A DNA stretch of 64,000 nucleotides, taken from the NCBI RefSeq assembly GCF_900496995.4, contig NC_044014.1:8527001-8591000 (forward strand), read 5' to 3'. The notes beneath the pieces were generated by a model. It had not been told where the DNA came from. It worked only from the letters and a program-made list of their open reading frames with translations, and did no database searches. Position 1 is the stretch's first letter. Every line of letters starts with the position of its first letter. The stretch is from Aquila chrysaetos chrysaetos. Lineage: Eukaryota; Chordata; Aves; Accipitriformes; Accipitridae. Below, piece by piece: positions 12,601-22,660 of this stretch. The translations under genes and the position numbers were made by a program.

Positions 12601-15600
12601 CTGTTACGGAGCCCTTTTTTATCAAGTCTGTTCTCCACGTGTCTGCTTAGAACATGTGATCATATCACTCAATAATATTTCCACTGACAAGTTTAGTGGG
12701 GTGACATTCATTCTCCTCTTTGCCAGATGTCACCTGTACAAGACCTGCACTGCTGAGATATTACGTATGTGTTGAAGGTGGAAATGGAGATTAATCAGCG
12801 TGTAGGCTGCATGCAGGGTCACATTCAATCCAGGGGTTTGCTGGGTTTTATAGTGACCAAAGACAACAAGGGTTGGTTGCTAATTGCTTGAGGTTTTTAC
12901 ACTGTTTGGTTTTGCTTTGTCATGCATCTACCAAAATAAAAAAATATCTGTAGTACTGGCCTGTCTACCTTTATTGTTAGACAGCAGCTTCCTCTGAATA
13001 CATTTTATTGCAGTACTTCTATTTACAATGCAGCTTATTTTTTCCTAAAGTCAAACTTCAGAAGCTTTTAAATTGGGGAAAAGAAAAGAAAGTCTAAGGA
13101 TCATTTATGCATTTTTGTAATGGAAGAAAGAGAGGCCTAGACTGCAAATGGTGCAGTAATAGAGATACTAAATGAGAAACTGAACCCATCTTTGAGTGCC
13201 CTGGGATTTGTACACAAAGAAGAAAGATACAGAAGCAAACGTGTGAGGCTAGGGAGGAATTTCCTAGGTAGAAACAGTAGATTGTACCCCAGCAGATTCT
13301 GGGGAGGTGTTCTTTGATACTCAGGTGCTCGAAAAGTTGCCACTTTGCCTTGTGGGCTCTGAACTATCTCTTGCAGCACTTTAAGATGAAGACCTCCTGA
13401 CCAGGATCAAGTCCATAGCTGGGTAGGGTTCTGATTTTCAGCAGTTCTAAGTACTCACAAGTCTTTCTGAAGTCAGTGGGAAATACTGGTACTCTTAAAC
13501 TTTGCAACCGAGCAGTTCTGCGCTATATGTGTAAATGAACATTTGCCTTCAGGAAATTCACATCTAGAAGGCAACAACTGGACAGTTTATCGTGCCTGTA
13601 GACAGGCAAATATGGCATTATCAAGTGAGCCAGCTCCTGCTCGTTTCAGTGGTGCTGAGATACTAATTTACTTTTAGCACACGTATATATGCTGGAAAAA
13701 ATCCTGTAAGCACTGAACTTGTAGGCCTTGCCTCATTTCCATTGAATGCCTTCTTGCCTGTATCATCATATGGAAATGTTGCCACCTACTGGTCTTTAAT
13801 TAATTGGCACCTCTTTTCAACCACATTAGCTTAATTTGCGTCTTTTGTGACTGTGAGAAGTCCTTCCAGAGTTGATAATTAGTATAATTAGATGGATCTC
13901 AACTGCATGCATTGTACAGCTCTTCCTGAAGCACTGGCTGACCATACTGGACAAGGTTCAAAATCAAAGCAGCGGCATCATAACCCCACTACATCCACTT
14001 AAGAATTGTAGCTGTGTCTTTTACCTGTAAAGTTTTTATGAAATAAGCAACCTCAGCCCCAATCACGCGGATGTTGTTCACTGCACTGACGTAGGTGCCT
14101 TTTGCACCTTCGTGCCAATCGACAGCAATGCAGTTGATATTTTCCACTTCCAGTAAGAGCTGATGTGGGAACACATAAAGCAAAGTATTTAAGGAAACAA
14201 AATAACAAACAGAGATTCAACTTAAATCAGAATAAATGTTAAAAGGTAATATAATCATGGAATTTCTCATTCTTTACTAACCAGTACTCTTCACTGTAGC
14301 CCGTATGACACTGAAACATGCATCTTCTTACAAAGTGGAATATAACAAGGCATTCATCCAAAAAGTATCAATTATGAAAGACCTTAATAAAAATATTTTA
14401 CATTATAAGCCACTTGTATACATATTTGAAATAATATGAAAAAGCCACACAACTGCACAGTAGTTTCTATATACGGTATGTGACTTTCTTTGAGGGATGT
14501 TGGGGGTTTAACTGACTAGCATAGGAAGTAGACTTATTTACCAAGTGCCTTTAAAACTGAGAAAGTCATGTCAGACTGGAAAGTTTTGGAGCAGAGTAGA
14601 AAGTTGCTATTTCAGCAAAGCAAGCTAATGCATTGGTCACTTTGGTACTGGTCAGTCTTGCAGAGATCTGTGATTTTTCCACTGGAAGAATCATGTATTA
14701 AAGTCTGCAGTTGTAGCTCTGTCACTAAGGCTCACTAAAGGTTTGAGAAAGAACAAGGAGCGGAAACAAAAATTAATCCATGATAAACAGCTGAAGGTGA
14801 ATGACAAGCAAAACAGAAGCTTGAAGTGATAGTGTATTGAACCCTGGGCTCTCTCCTCTCCTGTAGGCACCATAAGTTTGTAGTGTGGAGAGGCAGATAG
14901 AATTGCTGGTTCTTTTCAACTGAAAAAATTGGAAAGTTAATATTCTTGATTAAAAGTTTTCATAGATTTATGAACAAAAATAATGCTGCAGATCTGTGAC
15001 TTAGTATTCAGTGGTGGTCTTTTTCTAACTTGTCCTTTTCCCTGCCATTGTGGAAGAAGCAGAAACTAGAGGTTTTACTTATCCATCAGAGCCAAGGCTG
15101 TCATTGACACAGTACACTCTGCTGGTTTTGTGGTAGCTTCCACATTTCAAATCTTTTTACATTGCACTCTATGATCAAACAAAAAGTTTGGTGTTTTGGT
15201 GTTTTTTTTTTTTTTTTTTTTTTTAAGAACTGAATAGTGGTGAACAAGAATACTATTTGCAGAATGAAACTTGAGCTTTACAACTGAGGAAGGCCTTTTG
15301 ACTGAAGGATGGTTCAATTGCTCCTAATGGGAGAGGTAGTGAATTGGTGTGTCTAATCCTATATTCTGACATTGGTGTAGAGACTGGGGACATCTGTGTT
15401 CAGTTTATGGCTTTGATCTGATCTGTAGGGTTTGAGGATGGAAACTCTCTGGAGAGACAAAATGTCAGAGATGACCAAGAAGCCTTGACTATGCTGCATC
15501 TTCCAGAGCAGGAACATTTTGGCTTTTGTGAAATTTACTTCTTGATTGGTATCTGCTATTACCTAATGAATTGCAAAATGGAAGGTGAGCATTAGCGCCT

Positions 15601-18393
15601 AAAGGATACTGACAGATTGTAGTTACAACTGCTGATGGAAATCAGAGGATACTCTCTCATACCAAGCACATTTCTACCACCCAGCCTTTTTTTCCAGTGC
15701 TGCCAAATCCATGAATGATGAAAGAGGTTTTCCTACGTGAGGAAAAATGTGAGTTTTGGATGGTTGATGAATTTATTGCTGAGATCACCTGTGTGTAAAA
15801 AAAGAAAAAAAAAAATTATCTATTCATACTTTCAAACATTTGAAAAAAGTCAGCTAGGTCATCCCCTCTATAGGACTCAAGGGAGTACTTTGAATGGACA
15901 AATTCTGTGATTTTGGGTCTAGGGACCCTTGTATCTCGCCTTTCTCAGTTCCACTATGGTTTCCAAAGAAGTTGTGCCCACGTGGTTTCTGCTGCTTCTA
16001 TCTATTTTGCTTAATGCAGGGAGAACCCCCTTATGTGGAATATGAAGCAACCTAAAAGGGCCACAGTGTCGCATGATGCCTGTTGGCCTGAGTTGGACGA
16101 GTTCCTCCAGAAAGCAGCCCACCAGCTCCGCACCTCCTGGTTCAGCTTGCCCTTTTACTGACCTGACCTTTGGTTTCAACGTGCTGCTCTGCATCTAAGC
16201 AACAGCTTTTTTTTTTTTTTTTTTTTTTTTTTTCTGTGGATAGGTGATGTTTCTATGCCTGTTTTGCTACTCCAGAAAGGCTGAAAGAATTTCATGCAAG
16301 AGCTGTGTGCAATAGGGGTGAAGCTGATCTTCCCACATTGCTGCAAGCTGCTTAATTGTATACTTTCCTTTTTCTCTGAGAATGATAGTTGACTGTCTGT
16401 ATTGTTTTCAGACAAATACAGGGTCTGTGATGTGAGCTCAGGGAGTTTGGGTGTGGAAGGGCTGTGCCCTAGATCATAGATACATTTAAGTTTAGTGGCT
16501 AGGAAGTAGTGCAAGGTGTATTTTGACTTATTTTATCAACAACAGATGTGCTGAGTAACCTGCTGCTGAATGCATCTTGTGTGCTCACCTGTCCCTGCTC
16601 TGCAGATTGTAAAAGTTTATTATGGGTATAACCCTTCATCTTTAGAGAGCCTGAGTTGGATTCTCAGCGTGGCAACCAGGTTTGCTGCAAGCAACGATGT
16701 CTGCAACAGCAGTGATGGTATCACAGTTCATGCCAGAGGAATCCTAAACATCCCTGTACAGCTCACGGGACGCTAGGTTTGGGAGCCTGAAAGGCATTTA
16801 GTAGCTCCATAAGCATTTACTGAAGTGATGTGGTCCCAGCTCCTGATCTTACAGGTTCCTCTGCATTGCTCTGCTCAGTATTTCAGGGCATAAGCAACTC
16901 AAGGAGTTCTGTCTTTTTTTTAGAGTGCAGAGAGACAGGTAAGAATGTAAAATAACTCAGATTTCAAGGTGGAGTGTGGGTTTGGAAATCGCATAAAATC
17001 AGTCTTCTTCAGACTTTTATTTTTAAAAGTCACAATACCTTCCTAGCTCAGCGTTCCTGTAAGTCAGTATTTGCTCTCCTATCTGAATACTCAGAAAGCT
17101 GTTTATTTGAACAAGTCTTCAACTTTCCTCAGAGAGCTAAATGCATGCAAAAGGTAGTCTGCCATAACCCATATCCTTGTGCAGGAAAATGCCAGGAAAG
17201 CCGTTGTGTCCTACAGTTCATTCACAACATTTTTTTTCATGCTTTACCCCAAAGTACATTCATTACTGTACCTTCAAACTATCCTCTTATTCTGACTTGT
17301 TTGCCTATGATGACTGACGTAGACTTTTTAACAAATCAACAAACATTTGTAGGTTTAGTTAGTTCTTGATGTTAAAAATAAATGTCACCTGTGAGTTATT
17401 TCCTGTTTCTCTGGTGTAGAGAGTGAAGCTGATGTTCATATGTTCTGGAGAGTCAGGCAAACCTGTCAGAAGTCTCCCTGGTACCCCAGACCAGGGTGGG
17501 TCATCTGTAAAACAGCCAAGCCTGTGGTAGCAAACTTCTTTACCTAGAGTAGAAGAAACAACTTCTTTATATGTTGGACTCCCTTACGCTTGATGATGTA
17601 TAGTCTGAAGAGCAGAAAACTAAGGATTTGATTTTATGATTAATTTGGAAACTGAGATTCATTCTTGTTTCCTTTATGGATATTTCCTGAAGCAGGTAAC
17701 ATGAAGGGAGCTAAATAATTTGAGGATAAACCAAGTAAAGACCCAGAAGCTGTTTTGACACCATTTTCTAGGCTTGTAAAGGATTAATTCAATTTCTTTA
17801 AAAAAAAGTCTTTTAAGAAGTGCTTGTTAGAATTGCTCCTTCATGCTTCCTCCTCCAAAGCATTGTGTCTCCGCTGATAGGAATGAAGGATATCTAACCA
17901 GTAACCTTGTACTGTGAAGGAAATGATCATTTCTTTCAATATAGTAGCTTTTTCTAGATCAAGCAGGTGTCTTGCTCATTTAGGCTCAACTTTTATATTT
18001 TAGCACTGTCTGTTGTGCTAAGCACCCTGTTCCTGAGCAGTTCTTTGTATACAGCAGTCATGTAAAGACAGCTCGTGCACTGACTTGATAGAAGGAGGAC
18101 ACGTGACTGAATTTCTCCGTGAATTTTCAGCACAGAGTTATGTCTCGTATTCTTAATAATAAAATTTAAACAGAGTAGAGCCTTTTAGCATTAGTTCTAT
18201 GCACCGTAATAGACATTGTCATACAATGACCCACAAACCATACTACAACTTCAATGTAAGGGAAAATACCAGTCATCATCTCCTATATATTATTTCATCT
18301 GAATACACCTTCTAGTGATAGTTTTTATAGATATAGTGTCTCACCTGCTACTGTGCCAAGGAGATAAAATGCAATAATCCAAATTCCAATCAC
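6537..18393 (-). CDS. PNLIPRP3: Pancreatic lipase-related protein 3-like gene B (12 coding exons, GTG first codon)
   Basis: Secreted lipase of the pancreatic lipase family. Twelve exons join to 1407 nt (468 codons plus stop) without any frame break; the family is about 465 residues. Residues 1-17 form a signal peptide (VIGIWIIAF...). Mature KEVCY follows, then HGF at 94-96 (oxyanion Phe kept), GHSLG at 169-173 with nucleophile Ser171, catalytic Asp194 in GLDPAGP, a lid between Cys residues ending at Cys279, catalytic His281, and a PLAT domain from about 355 to Cys468. Similarity to PNLIPRP3 is clearest in [21 protein letters not shown] and the STFC terminal segment. The lid has 24 residues but lacks the PNLIP Trp. 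The codon at the usual start is GTG and is directly preceded by TAG, so an upstream spliced exon must supply any in-frame ATG. Introns hold only poly-T tracts, a MIR remnant and chance open frames. Confidence 0.88.
7675..7842 (-). CDS. PNLIPRP3: Gene B coding exon 11
   Basis: 168 nt between acceptor atttgcag and donor gtaagt. Encodes PLAT-domain strands including [20 protein letters not shown] and [18 protein letters not shown] and LGAE are typical of this part of the family. Two N-glycosylation sequons (NKT, NIT) are visible. Confidence 0.88.
8440..8502 (-). repeat. MIR-like SINE remnant in intron 10 of gene B
   Basis: The plus strand reads as the complement of a MIR core: a CTTGCC-type element, then ATCATACAGCAAGTCACTGG and CAGAGCAGAG. 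Divergence is high, as expected for an ancient amniote SINE. Only the core is recognisable. Confidence 0.5.
8916..9027 (-). CDS. PNLIPRP3: Gene B coding exon 10 (start of PLAT domain)
   Basis: 112 nt, phase 1 in, phase 2 out, acceptor tttatgcag and donor gtaaga. Encodes [12 protein letters not shown] through NTKEYEIA, equivalent to the RWRYKVSVTLSG start of the C-terminal domain in PNLIP. Confidence 0.88.
9304..9433 (-). CDS. PNLIPRP3: Gene B coding exon 9
   Basis: 130 nt. Encodes [20 protein letters not shown] and then a linker ending NTAADPPFA. The four-Cys CFPC...GCP cluster and MGHYAD are signature residues of pancreatic lipases. Donor gtaagt after phase 1. An internal GTAAAC inside the exon could mimic a donor, but only the longer form keeps phase with exon 10. 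Confidence 0.9.
10208..10326 (-). CDS. PNLIPRP3: Gene B coding exon 8 (catalytic His)
   Basis: 119 nt with acceptor tccaacag and donor gtaagt. Encodes the end of the lid and [15 protein letters not shown]. The second His after Cys279 (His281) is the triad residue. Then [12 protein letters not shown]. Confidence 0.9.
11207..11329 (-). CDS. PNLIPRP3: Gene B coding exon 7 (lid)
   Basis: 123 nt, phase 1 at both ends. Encodes [18 protein letters not shown], then MPGC, which opens the lid, and lid residues [16 protein letters not shown]. The [10 protein letters not shown] block is diagnostic of the lipase gene family. Confidence 0.92.
11407..11523 (-). CDS. PNLIPRP3: Gene B coding exon 6 (catalytic Asp)
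   Basis: 117 nt. Encodes [20 protein letters not shown] then [18 protein letters not shown]. Asp194 in LDPAG is the acidic member of the triad. Acceptor ttttttag, donor gtaagt. Confidence 0.92.
12143..12251 (-). CDS. PNLIPRP3: Gene B coding exon 5 (nucleophile Ser)
   Basis: 109 nt. Encodes [20 protein letters not shown] and then [13 protein letters not shown]. Contains the GHSLG nucleophile elbow with Ser171. Phase 0 in, phase 1 out. Confidence 0.95.
14025..14159 (-). CDS. PNLIPRP3: Gene B coding exon 4
   Basis: 135 nt, phase 0 at both ends. Encodes [20 protein letters not shown] then [21 protein letters not shown]. It aligns residue for residue with PNLIPRP3 and PNLIP. Confidence 0.93.
15202..15224. 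repeat. Poly-T tract (23 T) in intron 3 of gene B
   Basis: Uninterrupted run of 23 T on the plus strand inside intron 3. No SINE body was recognised beside it. Confidence 0.9.
15663..15788 (-). CDS. PNLIPRP3: Gene B coding exon 3
   Basis: 126 nt, too short and AT-rich to stand out as an open frame but flanked by acceptor ttacacacag and donor gtatga. Encodes [20 protein letters not shown] then [16 protein letters not shown] and VVEMCL. It contains the oxyanion-hole HGF (Phe96) and the NSSTIQ segment shared with PNLIPRP3. Confidence 0.9.
16207..16233. repeat. Poly-T tract (27 T) in intron 2 of gene B
   Basis: Uninterrupted run of 27 T. It creates the poly-Lys end of a spurious minus-strand open frame. 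Confidence 0.9.
17389..17543 (-). CDS. PNLIPRP3: Gene B coding exon 2
   Basis: 155 nt. Encodes [19 protein letters not shown] then [20 protein letters not shown] and [12 protein letters not shown]. Same length and phase as in genes A and C. The FTD-PPWSG-PGR string is shared with gene C but not A, grouping B with C. The acceptor follows a pyrimidine tract ending ctctag. Confidence 0.93.
18345..18393 (-). CDS. PNLIPRP3: Gene B coding exon 1 (signal peptide; GTG in place of ATG)
   Basis: 49 nt after acceptor tttgctttag, donor gtgaga. Reads [18 protein letters not shown], a normal hydrophobic signal peptide. The first codon is GTG where the aligned exons of A and C read ATG, a single A-to-G change. 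The nine bases after the first are identical to gene A. Confidence 0.85.
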
Positions 18394-18469
18394 CTAAAGC
18401 AAATGGAATATATACATTAAGCATTTTATTTAGAGTAATTTGTCCTTTTAAAAAGAGTGTAATACAAAG

Positions 18470-19352
18470 AGAAATGCAAAGACCTGCACCTGAACACTGG
18501 TTGGTACATACTGGGGACCCATCAGCCAGAAAGAAGCTTTACAGAAAGAGACCTGAGGGTCCTGGTGGACACCAATTGACCATAAGCCAGCAACATGCCC
18601 TTGCAGCAAAGGCAGCCAGTAACATCCTGAGCTGCATCAGGAGGAGCGTTGCCAGCAGCACAAGGGAGGTGATCCTTCCCCTCCACTCAGTTTTGCTGTT
18701 CGTTGCATTTCTTGCACAGCCAATGCCGCATGCAGGTTGCTGAGGGAGTGAATCAGATCACAAGGTCCTGATTTTTGCCAGCTGTGAGGAGACAGGTGGG
18801 AGGTGTGGTGGAACAAAGACAGCGATACCTATAACTTGGTAAAGTCTACATGCTTGGCAGCTTGGGTCGCTCACTACAAGAAGGACACTGAGGTGCTGGA
18901 GCATGTCCAGAGAAGGGCAATGAAGCTGGTGAAAGGTCTAGAGCACAATTCTGATGAGGAGCAGCTGAGGGAACTGGGGTTGTTTAGCCAGGAGAAAAGG
19001 AGGCTGAGGGGAGACCTGATCGCTCTCTACAGCTACCTGAAAGGAGGCTGTAGTGAGGTGGGTGTCCATCTCTTCTCCCAAGTAACAAGTGATAAGACAA
19101 GAGGAAATGGCCTCAAGTTGTGCCAGGGGAGGTTTAGATTGGATATTAGGAGAAATTTCTTCACCAGAAGGGTTATCAGGTATTGGAACAAGCTGCCCAG
19201 GGAAGTGCTTGAGTCACCATTCCTGGAGGTATTTAAAAGACGTGTGGATGTGGTGCTTAGGGACATGGTTTAGTGGTAGATTTGGCAGTGTTAGGTTAAT
19301 GGTTGGACTCAATGATCTTAAAGGTCTTTTCAAACCTAAATAATTCTATGAT
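18470..19352 (+). mobile_element. CR1 LINE 3' fragment
   Basis: Starts with the CR1 segment around GGTCCTGGTGGACACCAA, CATCCTGAGCTGCATCAGGA and GGAGGTGATCCTTCCC. After a diverged stretch (about 18690-18870) it continues with the reverse-transcriptase C-terminal region, whose frame to 19273 ends [20 protein letters not shown]. It finishes with the CR1 terminus GATCTTAAAGGTCTTTTC...AACCTAAATAATTCTATGAT. It is 5'-truncated as CR1 copies usually are. Its 5' end lies about 75 bp upstream of gene B exon 1, in opposite orientation to the gene. Confidence 0.92.
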
Positions 19353-21552
19353 TTGTCTTCAGGCTGTTTGTGCTGTTTTTACCCAGGGCTCTTTGCATCT
19401 ATGCGCCTTCGTATCCCTGACTTTATTCAGATTCCTCTCCTCACTTGGCTTTCCTGTGGCAGGGGTTCCATATATTTCACCATTCTCCCCTCCTGTTTGC
19501 CTCATTCACTGGTCTCAACTTCCTCTTCTTCTAGGTGTTTCCTATGGTACCTGCCTCCCATTTCTAACATACTGCTTTTCTTGTAAAGCAAAAATTTTGA
19601 GCTGTCACCCCTGGCCACTGAGATAGCTTATTAGAAGTAATTAAGAAAAAATGGTAAATTTAGTAGGTACAGTCTTCCTATGTGGGAAACTGTCTCCAAG
19701 GGATATTTTTAGAGATTTGGCAATGTGAGAAAGCTAGAAAATCAATGCTCCGAAGGTCATTGATACTAATAAATGCTCTCAGAAACAAACATGAAACAAT
19801 TGGGAATTTCACAGAATTTGTCCTTGAAGCTTGTCTGTCAAATGACAGACAGGAGGCATATGTGGTCCACCTATGTGCTTTTTTTGGTGGAAGTTGGATT
19901 ATTTGGCTGTAATGACATGCTTTTCTAACCAAGCCAAATGGGGTAAGGTCAGAGCGCAGAGAGTGTGTCTCTGAGCACTCTCTAATCAGCTCTGAAGTCC
20001 CTGTGTGGCAATAGCTCATTGTTTCTGTGGTAGGGCAGAGGAGCAAGGCTGAATATCTAAACAGTGAGCTGGAGTTGCAAAGTGCAGAGCTGAGAGGAAT
20101 CATGAAATTTCCTTGGAGATACAGTTCTCTTCCCAAGTCTAACACATCCGTTGATGTAGTTAACAGAGAAGAAAACTAGCTGCCGGAGGAGAGTGGAAAG
20201 TGGAGAGGAAGTCTGGCAGTGAGTAAAAGTAGGAGGGATAAAGGATCAGGAGTTACTCTAAGCAGCTGGTGACAGACAAGAACAGAGAAGTCCTAGCTGT
20301 TAGCCAAAAGGAGGACCTCCGTTCAGCTGGAATATCTGTCAAGAAGTACCCATCATCATGATGAGAACCTGATGACAATGCAGGAAAATCACAGAAGACG
20401 TGGCTCATCAAATGAATTGGAGAGCTCAGTGGGATTTGCTTATATTTAAATGGAGAGCTCTCATACTCAGGAGATGTATAGTCCGTGTTGAGAACACTAC
20501 AGCAGGAGGGCTAGTATAATTTCTTTTCAGACCCAAAATCTGAAAGGCAGCTAATGAGTAATGATTTTAGAAAATGTGGGAGGTTGCTGCCAAATAAAAG
20601 TGATCAGTAGTTTCCTTTCAGAGGTTCTTCTTTTGAAGGCAGAAAATAGAAATTAACATGTAGCTAGGTAAGTAATAGAAGATGCAGGAAAATGATTTTT
20701 TTAATATTTACTTTTTGTGGAATATTGATTCATTCTGTTAATAAGAGAGGTGTATTTTGGGTAGGAGACAATTTTTTAGTGGGTAGGCTTTCTATATTGG
20801 TCTATGTTAACTTAATGACAAAAGGATTGCAAAGAGGTTAAGAAATTATGTCTTTGTAAAAAGAGTTGAGGCAACATGCAGTTTGATGGGGGAAAATTCT
20901 TCCACTAGGCATTTAAGAGGCTTACTGCTGAACAAGAGGAACTGGAATGACTTGTTTGTGAACGTGATCTCAGCCTAGCCAGTATTGCGGGCAAGAAGGC
21001 TGCTGAATGCTGAGCTCAATTGTTATGCTCAACGGACAGAGGATATGCACTTCTGAAGGAAAACAGCACTAAATATTTCCAAATTGCTGTTCAGCTCAGA
21101 AAAAAATAGTAATAAATTACAAATATTCCTGGACTGACATCCTAATATATAAAACCTACATTGGAGCAGTAGTTGTCCTTCACAATAGGCCATCAAGTCA
21201 CCTTCGGGACACTGTTGCTCAACCTGTGATTCATGGGCCACTAGTGGATGGTTTGTGAGATATGAGAAAGTCTGCATAATGACTGTCAACAGTGTATTTT
21301 TAAGTCCCACACATATACCCACACACCTTCCTCAGGACACGCACAAACACGCACACAGTTTATTCATGAGAAGGAAGCCCAAATCTCAGGGGTTTTAATT
21401 ATCAGCATTTTTAACCTAATAATCTCACTACAATAAATAGATTTTTTTTTTTAATTTTAAACAACATATTTATCTGATTGCTAAGAATTTTACTCACCAT
21501 TCTCTTATTACTCTTCTTATCTCTTTTCCTGGTGAACAGTAACAGGATACAA

Positions 21553-21598
21553 AACAGCCACTGTTTTCTTTAATGAACAGCCACTGTTTTCTTTAATG
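21553..21598. repeat. Perfect tandem duplication of a 23-bp unit
   Basis: Two identical head-to-tail copies of a 23-mer beginning aacagccactg (21553-21575 and 21576-21598). The lack of divergence suggests a recent slippage or duplication event. Confidence 0.95.
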
Positions 21599-22639
21599 AA
21601 GATTAGGTGCCTTTATACTGGAAAAAAAAAGTGATAGAAAAGAGATGAAAAACCTACAGGCAACTTGGTAAAGTGAAAGAAACTGGAAGAATACAAGAGT
21701 ACAAAAAAGGGGAATATTGGTAACTGGGAATTAATAGCTAGAAGTCACACAGGTTTCATAAGGAAAACAGCATTGCCAACATGTAAATTTATGGCCAGTA
21801 GAATTAAGACGTGAATTAAGGAGTCCTTCATGCATGGAAGAATTAAAAAGATGCGATGTTTTTGGTCATTACTAGATAAAATGGAAAAAAAGGCAGTGAT
21901 GCAACTGAAGTGAAATGTTTACACTTTTCTTTTTCTCTCTTTACCAAAACCAGCTGATGTTCACACCAGAAAAAAAGTTCATGGAGATACCCTGTTCAGA
22001 CAATAATGCTAGATCTGCTGTAGAACAGCTGCTGGAACTACATATTTTAAAATCATTGGACTTTGGTAACTCATAGCTGGGATCCTTAAAAAAATAAGAA
22101 GCTATAGAAAGACCTTAATGACAATTTTTTGTTAGGTTATTGATTAGTAAGAAAATTCCAGGTTTGAAGAAAACTGATATACTAACAGGTAAAAAAAAAT
22201 AGGATGAATGACCTGAGGAATTTCAGACCCATGGAGTTTCAGTCTGATATCAGCCTGAGGCAGAATAATGAAACTCTCCACAGGTTACTCACTCATGAAA
22301 GAAAAATTGTGAAAAACTGTTAAAAGATTAAGTTGTATAATTGAATTCAGTTACATGACATGACAAACTAACGTGACACTTTTATAAGATCAACATTGTA
22401 AGTCTCATGATACTCGGATTTTAATAAGATCTGCTCTGCTACTTGGTATTTTGGTTAAGAAATTAAAATTATATACATGCACTACTACAACAGTTAAGTA
22501 GATTAAAAATTGAATGCATGGATTAAGTAGATTAAAAATTAAGTAATTATTGCATCTCAGACTCTAAAGGCAAAGAACTAGAAGGCAACTCCTGGATTTA
22601 CAAATAGAGCTCTTCCTACTCTGCACCCTCGCATCACAT

Positions 22640-22660
22640 CATGATCAAGCTGTGATCATG
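22640..22660. repeat. Perfect 8-bp inverted repeat (hairpin)
   Basis: CATGATCA and TGATCATG flank a 5-nt loop (agctg), followed by a short T-run. No gene ends nearby, so it is probably incidental. Confidence 0.85.

Noticed and set aside
16974-17369. 131-codon plus-strand frame
   Set aside because: It lies in intron 2 of gene B, antisense to the gene, and abuts exon 2 without its own signals.
18803-19273. 156-codon plus-strand frame as a host gene
   Set aside because: It is the C-terminal end of the CR1 LINE reverse-transcriptase frame in a 5'-truncated copy.
19678-20145. 155-codon minus-strand frame as a new gene
   Set aside because: No splice sites, promoter or recognisable family; composition resembles random translation of local sequence.
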